DNA of 64,000 bases from Pegea sp. RAD2-039 (taxonomy: Eukaryota > Chordata > Thaliacea > Salpida > Salpidae): contig JAQGEQ010000299.1 of the NCBI GenBank assembly GCA_034620365.1, positions 124,001 through 188,000 of the forward strand, in the 5' to 3' direction. The notes beneath the pieces were generated by a model. It was not told where the DNA came from, made no database searches, and worked only from the letters and a program-made list of their open reading frames with translations. The translations under genes were made by a program, and so were the position numbers. This document shows, in pieces, positions 23,628 to 36,047 of this stretch; positions within the stretch are counted from its first letter, which is position 1; every line of letters starts with the position of its first letter.

Positions 23628-23649
23628 TATTTAAGTTTTAAAAATCTAT

Positions 23650-26399
23650 AAAAATGATATCAAATAGATTAGTTGAAAAAATCAATTATTAATGAAGATT
23701 TTTGAACCAAAACATAACTGAAACATGTTATTGACTTCTAATTTGAGCAAATGTATAAATCAACTCATAAAATAATCAATAAATCATAAAATAAAGAGCT
23801 AAAAATCATTTTATTTTTGATATAAGTTAATTTTTAAAGAAATAAATGAATGAGAAAACATGTTTCGATGATGACATGACATTAAGATATGAAAAAAATG
23901 AAAGTCATATTTTCTAATGATTAATCAAAGTTATAATCAAATATCTACTAAATTATATTTTATATAAATTTACTACAAAATATATGGAGATAGAAATAAT
24001 ATGAATATAATTGAGTAAAATTTGAAAACAAAATATTAAACAAATTGTTATTAAAGCAAAATTTTAGATCCAATTTTTCAAATTATCAATTATTCATCTA
24101 TAAGACTTTATAAGCTAAAAGCAAAAAGGTTTTTATTAAATTCATTAAACAATTTTATGTTTAGAAAGTATATTTGAAATATCATGATTTTTAGAACAAT
24201 AAAAACACCATTAAAAAATTGTGTATGAATAAACAAACCAGATTACAAAAAAATATTATAGAATTCTTTTTACAAATAAAAAATAATCTATCAAATACTA
24301 GTAATAAATATTACCAATAAATTTAAGTTATATCATAAAATGATTTATTAACATAAAATACATTAACTACTTAAAATAGTAAAAAATCAATTTATTAAAA
24401 TTTTATTCCATAAATATAAATACTGAAATATAAAGATTAAAAATCAAAATCCGAGTTACTTTATATTGCTATCTTTAAACTGATAATAATTACATACTTA
24501 TAAAAATTTGACATTTAAGTTCTTTAAAAATAAAGAATCTATTTCAGTTTAGTTAAAAAATATAAGTTGAATAAAAAATTAATGGAAAATTTTCAACATT
24601 ATTAAACTTGATAAGTATATGCTTCCACCCAATATAAAAATAAATTGACAAAATGAACTTGAAATAAAGAAACTGACCAAATGAACTTGAAAAAAATAAA
24701 AAAACAAAATAATACCAACAACAAACAATAATTCCTTTAAAATAGTTTTTATATAACTTTAAATAATTACTTAAATAAATAATACAGACTAAAAAAAAAC
24801 TTGATTATCCATTTAATAAATAAATGTAGAATCCAAAAAGTGTTAATAATTTTCACAATTTTTTAAACTTGTTATAGTTGTTTGAATTTAAAAGATATAA
24901 AAACTTATGTACATAATAATTTCTATTCTAACTTGATTTAGAATAAAAATATAGTAAAATTAATATAAAACAATATCTATAAATAAGGAATTTTTTTTAT
25001 AAATGAAGTTTTCTATAAAACATATTTTTGGTTAACAAATTATGCAAATATAATTTTAAAACCAAGCATTTTTAAAATTATTTATATTTTCAATTTTGTA
25101 ACATAATAAGTTGTAAAGTTGTTTAAGAAAAAATATAAAATAAAATAATCAACAAAATAAATACTTTAAAATAAATTTTCTTTTATAAAAGTGAATACTT
25201 CTATATTAAAAACTATTATCATGTGTAATAAAAAAAACATCTATACTAAAAAAGTATTTCCTATCTTATAGTAAAATACAAAAACGATAAAAAAGATCTA
25301 GACTACAATGAAATGATTTTATTCAAAATCGATAAATATTTTGCAACAATGATAACTTTAGTAAGTAATGATTAATCGGAAGGTAGCGGGAATTATATCA
25401 GAATTCGATAAGAGATGCAAAAGAAAAGCAAATTCTATAAATTATAATATCAAAAAAGGCTTTGTGTCATCAATGAAATAATCTTAAATTTAATCTTAAA
25501 AAAATAACTAAAAAATAAAGGAAATTATTTAAAAATTTTAATAAATAAAATACATTAGAAAATATTTCGCCAAAAACTTAAGACGTTGTTTACAATACTA
25601 TATTTATATACTTTATAACTGCAATTATTAGATACAAATAGATACAAAGAGATAACACGTCTTACAGATTTTATAGCAAACACAACGTAATCTAAATGCA
25701 GAGAAATAGAATTAGAACAGCGAAAGTGTGAGTATAATACAAATAATTATACAAGAATATATAATTTAAAATAGATTACCAGGTTATAATAGCTAGAGGT
25801 TTCTGTTTAAGTAATTTAAGGCAATCGAACAAAAGGAATTCCAGTTGAAGATCATATCCTATAGGAAAAGTCAGGATGCATAGAATCAATCTTTGCTTAA
25901 TATCCAAGATTATAAAAAATATATACGCAGTCAAAAACATACAAATGCTTGTTAGCTGGGCTTTTACAAACTTTTTTAAAACTTCTTACTTTCTCTTATT
26001 TGCTTTTATACTTGTGTACTGTATGTGTAACAGGGAACTGCTTTTGTTGAATAAAGAGATCTAAAAGTTAAGATGCTAAATTGACAGGACATATATAAAT
26101 AAGTTTTGCGATTGGATTTGTTTCACAATTTTATTGACTTGAAGTTAATCATAAATTTAATATTGAGTTTGATATATCTATTTATTTGACTCAAAGCATT
26201 GCCGCAAGTGACAAATTATTCGTTTCTTGCAGTAAACACGAAAAAATAAAAGTGAATAATGATAATAAAAAGGTCTTAAGTATAATAGTTCAAGATAGAT
26301 GAATGAAGAAAATACAATAGGAATAATATACAGTTAAAGGTGAGTCTAAGCTAGAAATTAAAAACAAAATAAAATAATAATTGAGAAAATACAGAGACT
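23650..26399. other. AT-rich intergenic region
   Basis: Very AT-rich, no supportable gene, and no TGACGTCA palindromes seen. The frame at 25876-26064 has no recognisable domain. The right end may include the 3' end of the LINE remnant that follows. Confidence 0.5.
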
Positions 26400-27430
26400 G
26401 GCATTATAACTCACTTGTTGACAAGTTTACTAAAACTAAATTCTAAAAATATTGATAGATTTTGATGAAGTGATGGAGTCGGAAAGAAGATTTCGAACTG
26501 CGGTAGTGTTATTACTACTTTAGGTGTAATTAAAGCTGTTGAGTAACTTAATTTTGAATGATAAACTTCTGAGGACATATGAAAGATTCTGATCTTTAAA
26601 AGAATCATTAGAGTTAAGATGATAGTTGGAAACTGTAGTACGAGGCGTCGATATTGCAGGAATTTAATATTAAGCTTTTAAAGACGTGAAAAGAATGATC
26701 TCATCTTAGATAAGCTTTCCTAATCTATGCTTTTCGAATGGATTCAACCCTTGTAATGGCTTTTTAAGGTGAGTACTCCATAAGAAGGAGCTGAACTCGA
26801 ATTTAGGACGGATGTATATGACGAAAAAATTAATAAAGTCCAAATATTTTTGGTCTTAATACATTTGAGAATTTAGTACGAAATATATGAAGAAATTGTG
26901 AAATAACAATTTACGTGGTAAGCCCAATTCAAATCATAGGAGATGAAGGCGACTAAATCTTCAATGACTAGAAAATTTTATTGTTGTTTAGATAAAAGTC
27001 AGATGATGTTTTAGGTTATAGCCTGAAAATTTGTTTATTAACAGGTGAACCCACTTGTCGGTAACCAGCTTGAGTTGTCTGGATTTAAACCATAAGTTAG
27101 TAGACTTCAAAGAAGATTAAAGAGTACTGATATAGTACTCAAAAGTTTGGCATCGTTGACAAAAATCATTAAATCTGCAGAATAATTTAGTAATGTAGAA
27201 CTGTCTCTAATATCATTGATATAAATATTGAAGAGAATAATGCCTCGGGAAACATCACTAAAAACCTCAAGCAAACTTGAAACAAAGTTATTGATGATGA
27301 CTTGTTATTGTTTATCTATAAGAGATTTATTAATCCAAGAGATAAGAGTTGGTTAGAATTAAACTGTCTGAGAGTTTTTACTAATAAGGAATCAATCGTG
27401 AAACTGAATAAAGTTCACCCAGGGGTCATT
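26400..27430 (-). mobile_element. Decayed non-LTR retrotransposon (LINE) reverse-transcriptase fragment
   Basis: Reading the minus strand across stops and frame breaks gives blocks in the expected order of LINE ORF2. At 27370-27290: LISWINKSLIDKQ, the segment before the RT palm. At 27255-27110: ILFNIYINDIRDSS, then NYSADLMIFVNDAKLLS, corresponding to the GPLLF.IYINDL block and the YADD region with the catalytic Asp pair altered. At 26838-26715: IYIRPKFEFSSFLWSTHLKK, corresponding to the conserved RP.LEY.S.VWSPH segment. At 26650-26500: a tail resembling the SVNSFKN C-terminal motif region. Several stops lie between blocks, so the element is dead. The style is CR1/L2/Jockey-like, but the clade is not resolvable by eye. 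Confidence 0.75.
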
Positions 27431-27449
27431 CAGGGTTTATTTGTAAAGT

Positions 27450-29115
27450 CTTTATCATTTCATCTAAACATTTTTATTATGCTTTAAAGTTGTTAAAGAA
27501 CTATACAAAACTACTGCTTTTTATAAGATGCGTAATCTTTAACTTAAAACAAAATAGTTTTTGTCTTTTACTGATTTAAAAAAAACTTTAAATTCAGAAA
27601 TACATTAAAAAATTTATAGATTATAATATGGGAATTTTATCAATTATTTGTTAACTATGAATTCATTCTTTTATTGTATTTCTATAATCGTTATTAAGTT
27701 TATTGATTTATTGAGTAATATCATTTGATGTTAGTTCAACTTGAGTTGCTTATTTTTCTTACCTTCTTAAATTAGCTTGTCTGTGGTATATTTCTATTGC
27801 TATTATAGCATATCTATAACAAAGTCTATATTAGAGAAAATCTTGGATTTTGCTTTTGAGTAGTAATAATATAGCATATTATTAGTAATATAGTATAGTC
27901 AGTTGCAACTTTAAATTGTTTTAAATGTTGTATAACAACAAATTCTAACCCGATTTGAAAATACTTTCTAGAAATCACGACAACTATTGAATGCTTATTA
28001 TTATTTAAACTGAATAAGGGAATTCCCTAACATGGTCAAATGATTAAAATACCTGTTTGACTAGATTTTCTTGACTACAATAATTTGTATGTTGAATTTT
28101 ACGATTGTAAATCCTTTTGTTTGGATCTTAAGAAAATCAATAAATTAACTTTTGAAATTATTCTAGTTATAAGTTTCGATTAAACTTTGTTTAAATAGTA
28201 GACTTTTTTGTTTAGTTTAATTAAGGTGTTTTTTTGTTTGTTTTGTCTTCTAAATCATAAAAAACTTTTAAATATTTTTTATTTAAACATTTCTTATTGG
28301 TGTGCTGATAATCAAAACTTTATTAATATATTTTTATAATACTTTTTTGTTTTTAAAATAAATTAAAACCTTTTAAGAATTAAAATACATTTTTGAAAGT
28401 TTCTCATCTTTATTTTGAATAAACAAATTTTGTGCGAAAAATTTTATTCTATCTTCTAAATTCTTTAATATTATTAATTAAATTCAAAATTATATCCACT
28501 TAGTAAAATAATGATTAAAATTATAATAAATTTAATTAAAATTTAATATTTTACTAATTATTTTTGGAGTTGCTATTTTTCGAAAACAACAAAAATTAAT
28601 AAAATTTTATATCAGCGCTAGATTAGAAAAACCCATTTTAATCTGTCATCTAAAAAATTTCTTAATTATTATATGATTTTTCTTTTACCAAATGACGAAC
28701 AATTATTTTTCGCTTAACTTAAAGAAAAAGTAAACTGTGTTAAAATTTTTCATGTTTATTAAAGAAAGAAAATAATTATTAATTCTTTTTATTTATTAGA
28801 TTATGTTACTAAATATTGCATTTGTAGAAAAAATTTAATAATTACTAAATTGCTATATTTATTAAATATATGTTATTTGTGAGAATGTTTGTTAGCGAGA
28901 GGTGCTCTCTTCAGTCACCCTCCTTCGCATTTATTATAATAAATAAATACATTTTTCAAAATATTTTGATAAAATTTCGGATAAAATTAAGAAAAGTTAT
29001 TTTGATATTTTAACAAAAACTTTTATTAAAAAATCTACAAATTAAACTAATTTTTTATCTGATAGTTATGATCTAGTATTTAAATTTATCACTCCAAATT
29101 CCATCTCACGAAGAA
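27450..29115. other. AT-rich spacer upstream of BPNT2
   Basis: No coding exon supported. It contains one copy of a dispersed repeat at 28870-28950 (listed separately). The BPNT2 promoter should lie toward the right end. Confidence 0.45.
28870..28950 (+). repeat. Dispersed repeat, arm 1 of a 6.7-kb-spaced inverted pair
   Basis: The stretch from GTTATTTGTGAGAATG through CACCCTCCTTCGCATTTATT matches the reverse complement of 35527-35606 over about 79 bases with roughly nine mismatches and no clear indels. It is GC-richer than its surroundings and ends in a run of AATAAATAAA. I do not recognise the family. Confidence 0.85.
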
Positions 29116-30750
29116 ATGGCTCCACCAGGTGAATAATTTACTGATTTACAAACTTTTTCTACCATCTACATCACTAGGAATTCGACCATCTCCGTTTGGT
29201 ATCGCGCTCTTATCATCACCCTGGTCCTCATCACTAGCATCTACTTGATGAGTTCTTCAAATGATGAAACAATTAGTTTAAGAACGCTTTTGATCGCGAG
29301 TATTGATGTCGCTGAAAAAGGGGGCGATCAGGTAATCTTCCTTCTCCAAAAAACCTTCACTTCAACCACTCCTTGATGACGTCACAGGTTCGCGCGATTC
29401 GTGAAGCTAAGTCAATTTTATCAGCTGAAAGTAAAGGGGACACTAAAGAAGGTGCCAAGATGTTGGTCACGGAAGGCGACTTTGCGTCTAATCGCGCGAT
29501 GGTTTATCCGCTACGTCGCGCCTTCCCTGATCTTCTGGTCAGTATGATGACGTATTAACGCCGATGACGTCATCAACTTTTCTCAGGTGGTGTCAGAAGA
29601 GCACGACGAAAATGTGAATGAAGCTACGATGCCGGCGACGACGAACTCAGAAGTCGACGCTCTCGTGATTGGTGATGACGTAGTTCCGATAAAAGACGTC
29701 ACAGTGTGGATTGATCCACTGGATGCGACACAGGAGTATTCAGGTGATTGATCGACCAATCAGCGACCAGCAGCTGATGATTGTTTTTATAGAGGATTTG
29801 ACTCAATACGTCACCACGATGGTTTGTGTTGCAGTTGGTGGAAAACCAGTTATTGGGGTGATTCATAAACCATTTGAGAAAAAAACTGGTTGGTTTCTTC
29901 ACCTGATCTTTATCTGATCCTCATCTTCATCTGATTCTCATCTTCATCTGTCTTTATCTGATCCTCATCTTCATCTCATCCTCGTAGTCATCTGATCTTC
30001 ATCTTTATCTGTCTTTATCTGATCCTCATCTTCATCTGATCCTCATCTTTATCTGTCTTTATCTGATCCTCATTTTTGTCTGTCCTTATCTGATCCTCAT
30101 CTTGATCTGTCTTTATCTGATCCTCATCTTCATCTGATCCTCATCTTCATCTAATCTTCATCTTGATCTGATCCTCATCTTGATCTGATCCTCATCTTGA
30201 TCTGATCCTCATCTTTATCTGTCTTCATCTGATCCTCATCTTCATCTGATCCTCATCTTCATCTGATCCTCATCTTGATCTGATCTTCATCTACAGAATG
30301 GGCCTGGGTAAAACATGGATCTAACATCAAATTAGAAAATGGTCCCGAAGATGAAGATTCGATTATCGTATCGCGATCTCATGCTGGATCAGTAGAAGCA
30401 ATCGCTCATCAAGCATTCGGAGAAGGAGCGAAAGTGGTTTCAGCAGGAGGAGCAGGTATGTCTTCAAATCATCATCAATGACGTCATCAGTGACGTAATC
30501 AGGTTACAAAACAATGGCCTTGTTCAACGGCGAGGCTTCCGTCTACGTTCATACAACATTGATTAAGAAATGGGACATTTGCGCGGGAAATGCGATCTTA
30601 GAAGCACATGGAGGCAGCATGACGACGTTGTCGGGAGCAAACATCGATTACACGAGGATCGACGTAGTGAACAAAGGAGGGCTTCTCGCTGCGCGTCGAA
30701 ATCATGATGTTTACATGGAGAAGTTGGGCGAAGCTTTGAAAACAGCTTGA
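29116..30750 (+). CDS. BPNT2: Golgi 3'-phosphoadenosine 5'-phosphate phosphatase (BPNT2/IMPAD1), one base missing
   Basis: Golgi-lumen phosphatase that hydrolyses PAP, the by-product of sulfotransferases, and so supports glycosaminoglycan sulfation. Exons: 29116-29128, 29178-29331, 29388-29537, 29587-29743, 29793-29888, 30297-30455, 30503-30750; about 325 codons (human 359). The N-terminus [16 protein letters not shown] mirrors the human start. Catalytic blocks are intact: [45 protein letters not shown] and [10 protein letters not shown], i.e. the lithium-sensitive Mg-dependent phosphatase fold. In exon 2 the starting frame hits a stop, while the remaining gene needs the +1 frame; one missing base near 29205-29212 would restore a signal-anchor helix ([10 protein letters not shown]). 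This could be an assembly error, a polymorphism or a real lesion. Intron 5 is filled by a minisatellite. Intron 2 ends in GATGACGTCACAG. Confidence 0.9.
29889..30296. repeat. Pyrimidine-rich minisatellite filling BPNT2 intron 5
   Basis: Nearly the whole 408-base intron is built from irregular repeats of ATCTGATCCTCATCTTC and ATCTGTCTTT units, about 18-24 bases each, from just after the GTTGG donor to the CTACAG acceptor. The same words (GATCTTCATCTGATC) recur singly in introns of RAB10, ASCC3 and others. Confidence 0.95.
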
Positions 30751-30989
30751 AGTAACCCCTCCCCCCCCACACACATCTACATATATATATATTAGTGCCT
30801 TTTACAATCAGTCTCATATTCTTAGTACAACGCCACCTGGTGGCAACTCTTCGACTACTTCATTTATTTATGCTTTTATGAAATTGGCGCCCTCTGGTGG
30901 CTACTTCTTTTCTTTCTTTCAATTTGTAATTTGAAGCATCAGTAGAAAAAGTTTATTATTAAACCACAAGAAATTAGTTGATGACGTCA

Positions 30990-32708
30990 TCACGCTAGAA
31001 TAGCGATCGTTCCAAGCACAAAACAGATCGAGAAAAGATAGAAGAGCAAGCGGTCGGTTACCATGGCAGCAAACTTCCAATCATCTTGTATCTAAGCAAT
31101 TAAATGTCAAGCAAGGGGGCGTTTGGGGTCCCAACCTGTTTGTAGTTATCGTTGTATTTGAGATGCTTCACGATTCCATCCAATCTTTCAATCGTCATCT
31201 TCACATCACTTCCTACGTCATTATCTATCGACGCGCGATCATGTGACGTCATCCTACCCGACAAGTCAGTGACTTTCAAATTAAAGTTGCTGGCTGTTGA
31301 TGTAGATGATGAAGATGAGTTTAGAGGAAGGGGGATTACCCGGATGTGTTTCGAAACGAGGTCTTTGTATCCGTAGAATCCTCGGAAGATTCTCGATAAA
31401 GATCTCACGAAATCGATTCGGCATCTGATGAGTGTTTGGACTCCGATGATGAATGTTGAGGACCACTACACTGAACAGGACAGACAGAGTGACCAAGACC
31501 ATCATAAACATCAGGAATTTGCCTGGTCAGTATAAGTTAGTTGACGCTCAGTGGTTGAGGGTCAGGTACTTATAAGTGGGGCGTTTAGTGAGGTTGGAGG
31601 TACGATCTTAAAAGTAAGAAGTACGAAGACTGTTAGTGAAAGAAGACAAGAGATGCAAAGAGTCATCTTCTCTCCTGAATCAGATGGAAGAACAAAGACA
31701 TTGATGGCAAGAAAGGTGATCGTGAGAGATGGGAAGATCAGATAGATGATGTAGAAAAGAGGTTTACGTTTCAAGTGAAAACTGAAGTAAAAAAAGTTCG
31801 ATATTAGAAAGGGGGTTGTGGGTAAAGGGGCACCTATATGTGATGTGTTCTTGATTTTCATCACGTCTGTTGGTTGCTAGGTAACCAGGAATTTCCAATA
31901 TTCGCCATTCACCGCTTTCTTCGTAATTTCGACCAGTTGTAGCTTGATTACGTGATAAGTGTAGACTGATATCATATCTAGTTGTAACAACCAATCAGTA
32001 GTGAGATCTCGTTGTCACGTGACTTCTACCTACTTGTCGTAAGTCCACGAACGAAACACCATCAGGCATTGCTGAGTGTCAAACGGAAAATAAGTCACTT
32101 TCATCTTACAAATTGATTTGTATACTGCTGGTGGTTGCCAAGCAACTGAACCATCGTGATTGACAACCGCGTTGGATTTAAGCGAAACGTCAAAGTTACC
32201 ATCAGCACTAAAGCGCGAAATGTTATATGCAAATTACTTTGATGTAATTATTACTTGTTATCGAGAACTATATCGGGTAACCAGATGCTTTCAGCCGGCA
32301 ATTGAATGCATTCAATCCCGTCGTAAAGAGAAATATTCCACGATAAGCGGCCATCTTGCCAATTTTGTTTCAACCAAGTTTTTGTGGTCATATATTGTTC
32401 ACGTTCGCTCTAGTTATAAAGAAATCAGTTTTGAAGATAAAAGGAATATCTGAAAGTAACTCACGACACTAATTAACTGAGCAAGTATTAAATCGAAGTA
32501 ATATGAGTTTGCTGGATTGTTGGTTTCAATAATTTGTTGTAACGTTTTTCGTTCAGCAAATATTTCAACAAATTTTCTTCTGCTAAGTGACCACGTGTTA
32601 CTACGAAGATAAATTTATGAATGACAAAGATTTTTTTTGTATGAAAGACAACTTACTTGCTATAAATGACAAAATAGAGAAATAAAATCTTATTAAAATC
32701 ATTCTCAT
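30990..32708 (-). CDS. Nicotinic acetylcholine receptor-type subunit, non-alpha; one base missing
   Basis: Subunit of a pentameric cation channel gated by acetylcholine. Nine exons: 32708-32657, 32600-32465, 32409-32255, 32207-32034, 31977-31834, 31781-31570, 31522-31340, 31293-31136, 31091-30990; about 438 residues. Visible in order: signal peptide; [29 protein letters not shown]; a perfect 13-residue Cys-loop ([15 protein letters not shown]); [11 protein letters not shown]; four membrane segments, with M2 in [32 protein letters not shown]; a short intracellular loop; and [18 protein letters not shown] (M4). Loop C lacks the vicinal Cys pair of alpha subunits, so it should need an alpha partner. 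In exon 2 the frame shifts after KRYNKLLKP: one missing base near 32545-32555 would restore the path to the LAQLISV block. Introns are about 40-60 bases. Confidence 0.9.
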
Positions 32709-33087
32709 CAAACTTCAACTCATATTAGTCTAGTAGATGAGATGACAACTGTTTCAACTCACTCGTCTCTAAGGAATTAGTTTTGAGGTTTGTACTAATC
32801 TGGCTTTTTATGAAAATAACCAGAAGTCTCGTTTCGATTATTCTGTTTATTTGAAATAAGTTTAAAAATTTTTATCAGTTTTTAACTTTTTCATGAATTT
32901 GACGAAAATAAAAGAAGTTTTAATTCAAATGTTTCTTTAAAAATTTACAATTTTCAAATTAATCTCAAAAAACAACTTTTAATTTTTAAAGAAGGTTTTA
33001 TTGAGCGACAAATGATTTTGATAAAAAAAGAAAATTTTCAACAAAATCAAAAAATAAAGAAAATCACAAAAAAAGAAACTTTTGAAT

Positions 33088-34425
33088 TTATTGAAATTCT
33101 TTACGATAAATATCTAACAATTGTTCACTAGTTAACTGATATCGGCTACGTTGCCACAACTCAAAAAGTTTATTCATCATTTGTCCTAGAGCTCGACCTT
33201 TCAAGGAGGTCTCCTTCTTCAAAAAGGTCCCGTTGATAGGAAATTTAGGGATTTGATAATTCTCGAAGTACTTCATCACGTGAATATTTCCAGAATATTT
33301 AATAAACTCAAAGAACGATTGTAAAATATTTTTATCTTTTCTGTAAGAACTCACTAAGATGTCTTCATATTCATCCAACATATTCTCAACATTCGAATTT
33401 AACGCGCGGTTTCGAATGATAAAAAGTCCCACACTTAAATCCGCGTTTGATAATTTTAATCTTTTCCTGATCTTCATCAACTCCTCTTCATTCTCAATTA
33501 AAGATGCGATATAAATCATCACTGAAGGGCAGAGATGAAGAGTCTTTTCATAGATCTCATTAAATCTCTCAAAATTGATGTGATCTGGGAATCCAAGATG
33601 TGGAAGCAGCTCACATTCGTGCATCTTCTTTATAAGATCAGGAGCTTGATGTCCAGATAAGATCTGAGATAACTCCTGCCATAAACGTTCCCCAGAAATG
33701 ATCTCTAATCCCCCAGAATGTGTCTTAATAGCATCCAAGATATCCGGATCATGTCTTGTATCTTTATCAGCGATCCTTCCAAAGAATCGAAAGTATCTAA
33801 GGATCCGGAGGAAGTCCTCTTTGATCCGAAGATCAGGATCATTTACAAATCTGAGGATTCTTCTCTCCAGATGAGTTCTTCCATCAAAATAATCAAATAA
33901 TCTTCCATCAAGACTCAAGAACATCGAATTAATCGTCAAATCACGTCGCGAAGCATCTTCCCTCCAGCTTTTTGTGAAGCTCACTTTTGCATGACGACCA
34001 TCAGTGACGTCATCGACGCGCAATGTCGTCACTTCGAAGTTTTCTTCGAAGATCCGACACGTGACAGTTCCATGAGACATTCCTGCGCTGTTTATATCGC
34101 GTCTAACGTCGCGACTATCAAATAGTTCCACCATTTCGCTAGGTGTCGCTGTCGTGGCAAAATCGAGATCTTTTGGATGTCTTCCGAGAAGAATATCTCG
34201 AACCGCTCCTCCACAAAGTCTCAATTCAAACTCGCTGCTCTCAAACAAATCTTTTAATAAATTAACTGAAGGAGATTTGATCTTTTCGAGAGCCTCCATT
34301 TTACTCCCTGAAAGAACTCCTACAAATTGATCTTCATCCTGAGACTCCATATTTGTTCCTAATAGTTTTGATAAAGATCTGATCTTCAATTGAATTGGTT
34401 GTAGTCTATGCAATAATGATGACAT
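33088..34425 (-). CDS. TRNT1: CCA-adding tRNA nucleotidyltransferase 1
   Basis: Adds the 3'-terminal CCA to cytosolic and mitochondrial tRNAs using CTP and ATP. Single-exon frame of 445 residues, near the human length of 434. The class II nucleotidyltransferase head is intact: LRLCGGAVRDILLG, then DLDFATTATP with the metal-binding DxD, GMSHGTV, TTLRVDDVTDGRH, RRDLTINSM (the ERRDxTINA-type motif), FDYFDGR, and DFLRILRYFRFFGRI (the RFxxR helix). Body and tail domains follow. The first 25 residues (SSLLHRLQPIQLKIRSLSKLL after the start) are basic and amphipathic, suitable for mitochondrial import, with a second Met at codon 26 as a possible cytosolic start. One TGACGTCATCGACG palindrome lies inside the coding sequence at the DDVTDG codons. 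Intronless, unlike most neighbours. Confidence 0.96.
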   Translation of the reverse strand: MSSLLHRLQPIQLKIRSLSKLLGTNMESQDEDQFVGVLSGSKMEALEKIKSPSVNLLKDLFESSEFELRLCGGAVRDILLGRHPKDLDFATTATPSEMVELFDSRDVRRDINSAGMSHGTVTCRIFEENFEVTTLRVDDVTDGRHAKVSFTKSWREDASRRDLTINSMFLSLDGRLFDYFDGRTHLERRILRFVNDPDLRIKEDFLRILRYFRFFGRIADKDTRHDPDILDAIKTHSGGLEIISGERLWQELSQILSGHQAPDLIKKMHECELLPHLGFPDHINFERFNEIYEKTLHLCPSVMIYIASLIENEEELMKIRKRLKLSNADLSVGLFIIRNRALNSNVENMLDEYEDILVSSYRKDKNILQSFFEFIKYSGNIHVMKYFENYQIPKFPINGTFLKKETSLKGRALGQMMNKLFELWQRSRYQLTSEQLLDIYRKEFQ

Positions 34426-36047
34426 GATATTTAATTTTCAGATATTTTTCATATTAAGAGAACTAATTAGAATAAAAAATAATTTTATATTTGAAGAAAT
34501 TAAATAAAAATTTGAAACAAACCTAAATCAAAAAAAAAATTATTTAGTAGGTTAAAAAATTGTTTATTTTTATGTCTAGTAAGTTTTATAAAAAGTTATT
34601 TAATAGAAGATGATTTGAAGTTGGTTGCAAATTGTAGAGAGAATTTCTAGTTTAAATCATTTTCTAATAACTACTTTTTCATCTTTTTATATCAATTTAA
34701 AGATTTTTTTAGTCAGTTTGATTGTTTATATTATAAATTCATATTTTGTTATATCTAGTAATTAAATGTATAATAAAATATATTTTATATTCCAACAAAT
34801 TTCAAATAATTTACCTTGGTGTATAAAATCTAATACAATTGTGGCAGGTATTTTAACAACCAAATATCTAATTTCAAAACAATTAGAACTTTAATTATTA
34901 ACACAAATTTGTCCCAAAAATGTTTAAAGCAGCAGAAAATGAACAAAATGTAATATATAAACTATTCAATAGATAATATAAAAACCTTTTAAATAATCTA
35001 ACAATAGTTTATTTCAAACTCATATAAAAGTTCAACAAAACATAGATTTTGTAGAAATTTAAAACCTTATTGTTACGTTTCGCCCAATTATCATAAAATT
35101 GCAATGATGCAAATAGACTTTAATATTTAGTGAATAACTGGATGCTTCGGTAAATAAGCCCTATGTAATGAAACAAAATGATCACGCAAGTTTATAAAAT
35201 ACCCCAAGATTCTAAATTTAAACTTTTGTTTCTTTTTAACTCTCTGTATGAAGTTCTTGTTACGATTATAAATTCTGTATACTTGAGTCATGAAAGTTTC
35301 TAACAACTATCTTTTTGATAATTTAAAAAAAATCATTTTTCATTCTGAATATTCGTAAATTATCAGTTCCAAAATTAATTCAATAAATTTTGTCTGAAGT
35401 TTTCTTCATAATGCGAAAAGTTCGATTCTAATGTTAAGTCTTTTAAATCGACGTTAAATCACTTTTTAAATGTTGATCAATTTTACAAAATCAGTCGCTG
35501 ATGTAATTTTTCGATTGGAGATAATTTATTTATTTTAATAAATGCGAAGGAGGGTGCCTGTAGAGAGCACTTCCCGCTGACACACATTCTCACAAATAAC
35601 ATCTATTAGCTTAGAAATATAGAAAAAGATAAACTTATATCACAGCTTAAATTAGCGGTTAATAAATTATTTTGTTTCTTTAAACGACTTTCAGAACAAT
35701 TAAAAAATAATTTCTAAAACAACACAAGCTTAATTTAACAAGTTTTACTTATATTATTTTGATTCAATTTTTCAAACTTAGTTTTTATGATCGATTAAAT
35801 AAACTGATTTTACTCCAAAATTATTCTATCAAAACGACATCAGCTACAAAGTTGCAGTTGACATCTACATCTTCGACAAATATCTTTGTTTTTTTTTAAT
35901 TTTTTAAATAAAAAAGAATTGAATTTTTGAATACATCAAAATTTACTTTTAAATTAAATCCATAAATAATTTTTACGATGAAAATTGTCACCAGCCAAAA
36001 AAATTGAAGAAGTTGAAAAAAAATGTATTCTCGAAACAGTGACGTCA
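34426..36047. other. AT-rich spacer between TRNT1 and POLRMT
   Basis: No coding exon supported on either strand. It contains arm 2 of the inverted repeat (35527-35606). The TRNT1 promoter should be at the left end. Confidence 0.5.
35527..35606 (-). repeat. Dispersed repeat, arm 2 of a 6.7-kb-spaced inverted pair
   Basis: Reverse complement of the element at 28870-28950. Together the arms flank BPNT2, the receptor subunit and TRNT1. Differences are substitutions only, as expected for two insertions of one family or an old inverted duplication. Confidence 0.85.

Noticed and set aside
30990..34425. TRNT1 and the receptor subunit as an operon
   Set aside because: Same strand, but the gap is 380 bases and I saw no clear unpaired acceptor near the receptor start; expected expression patterns also differ.
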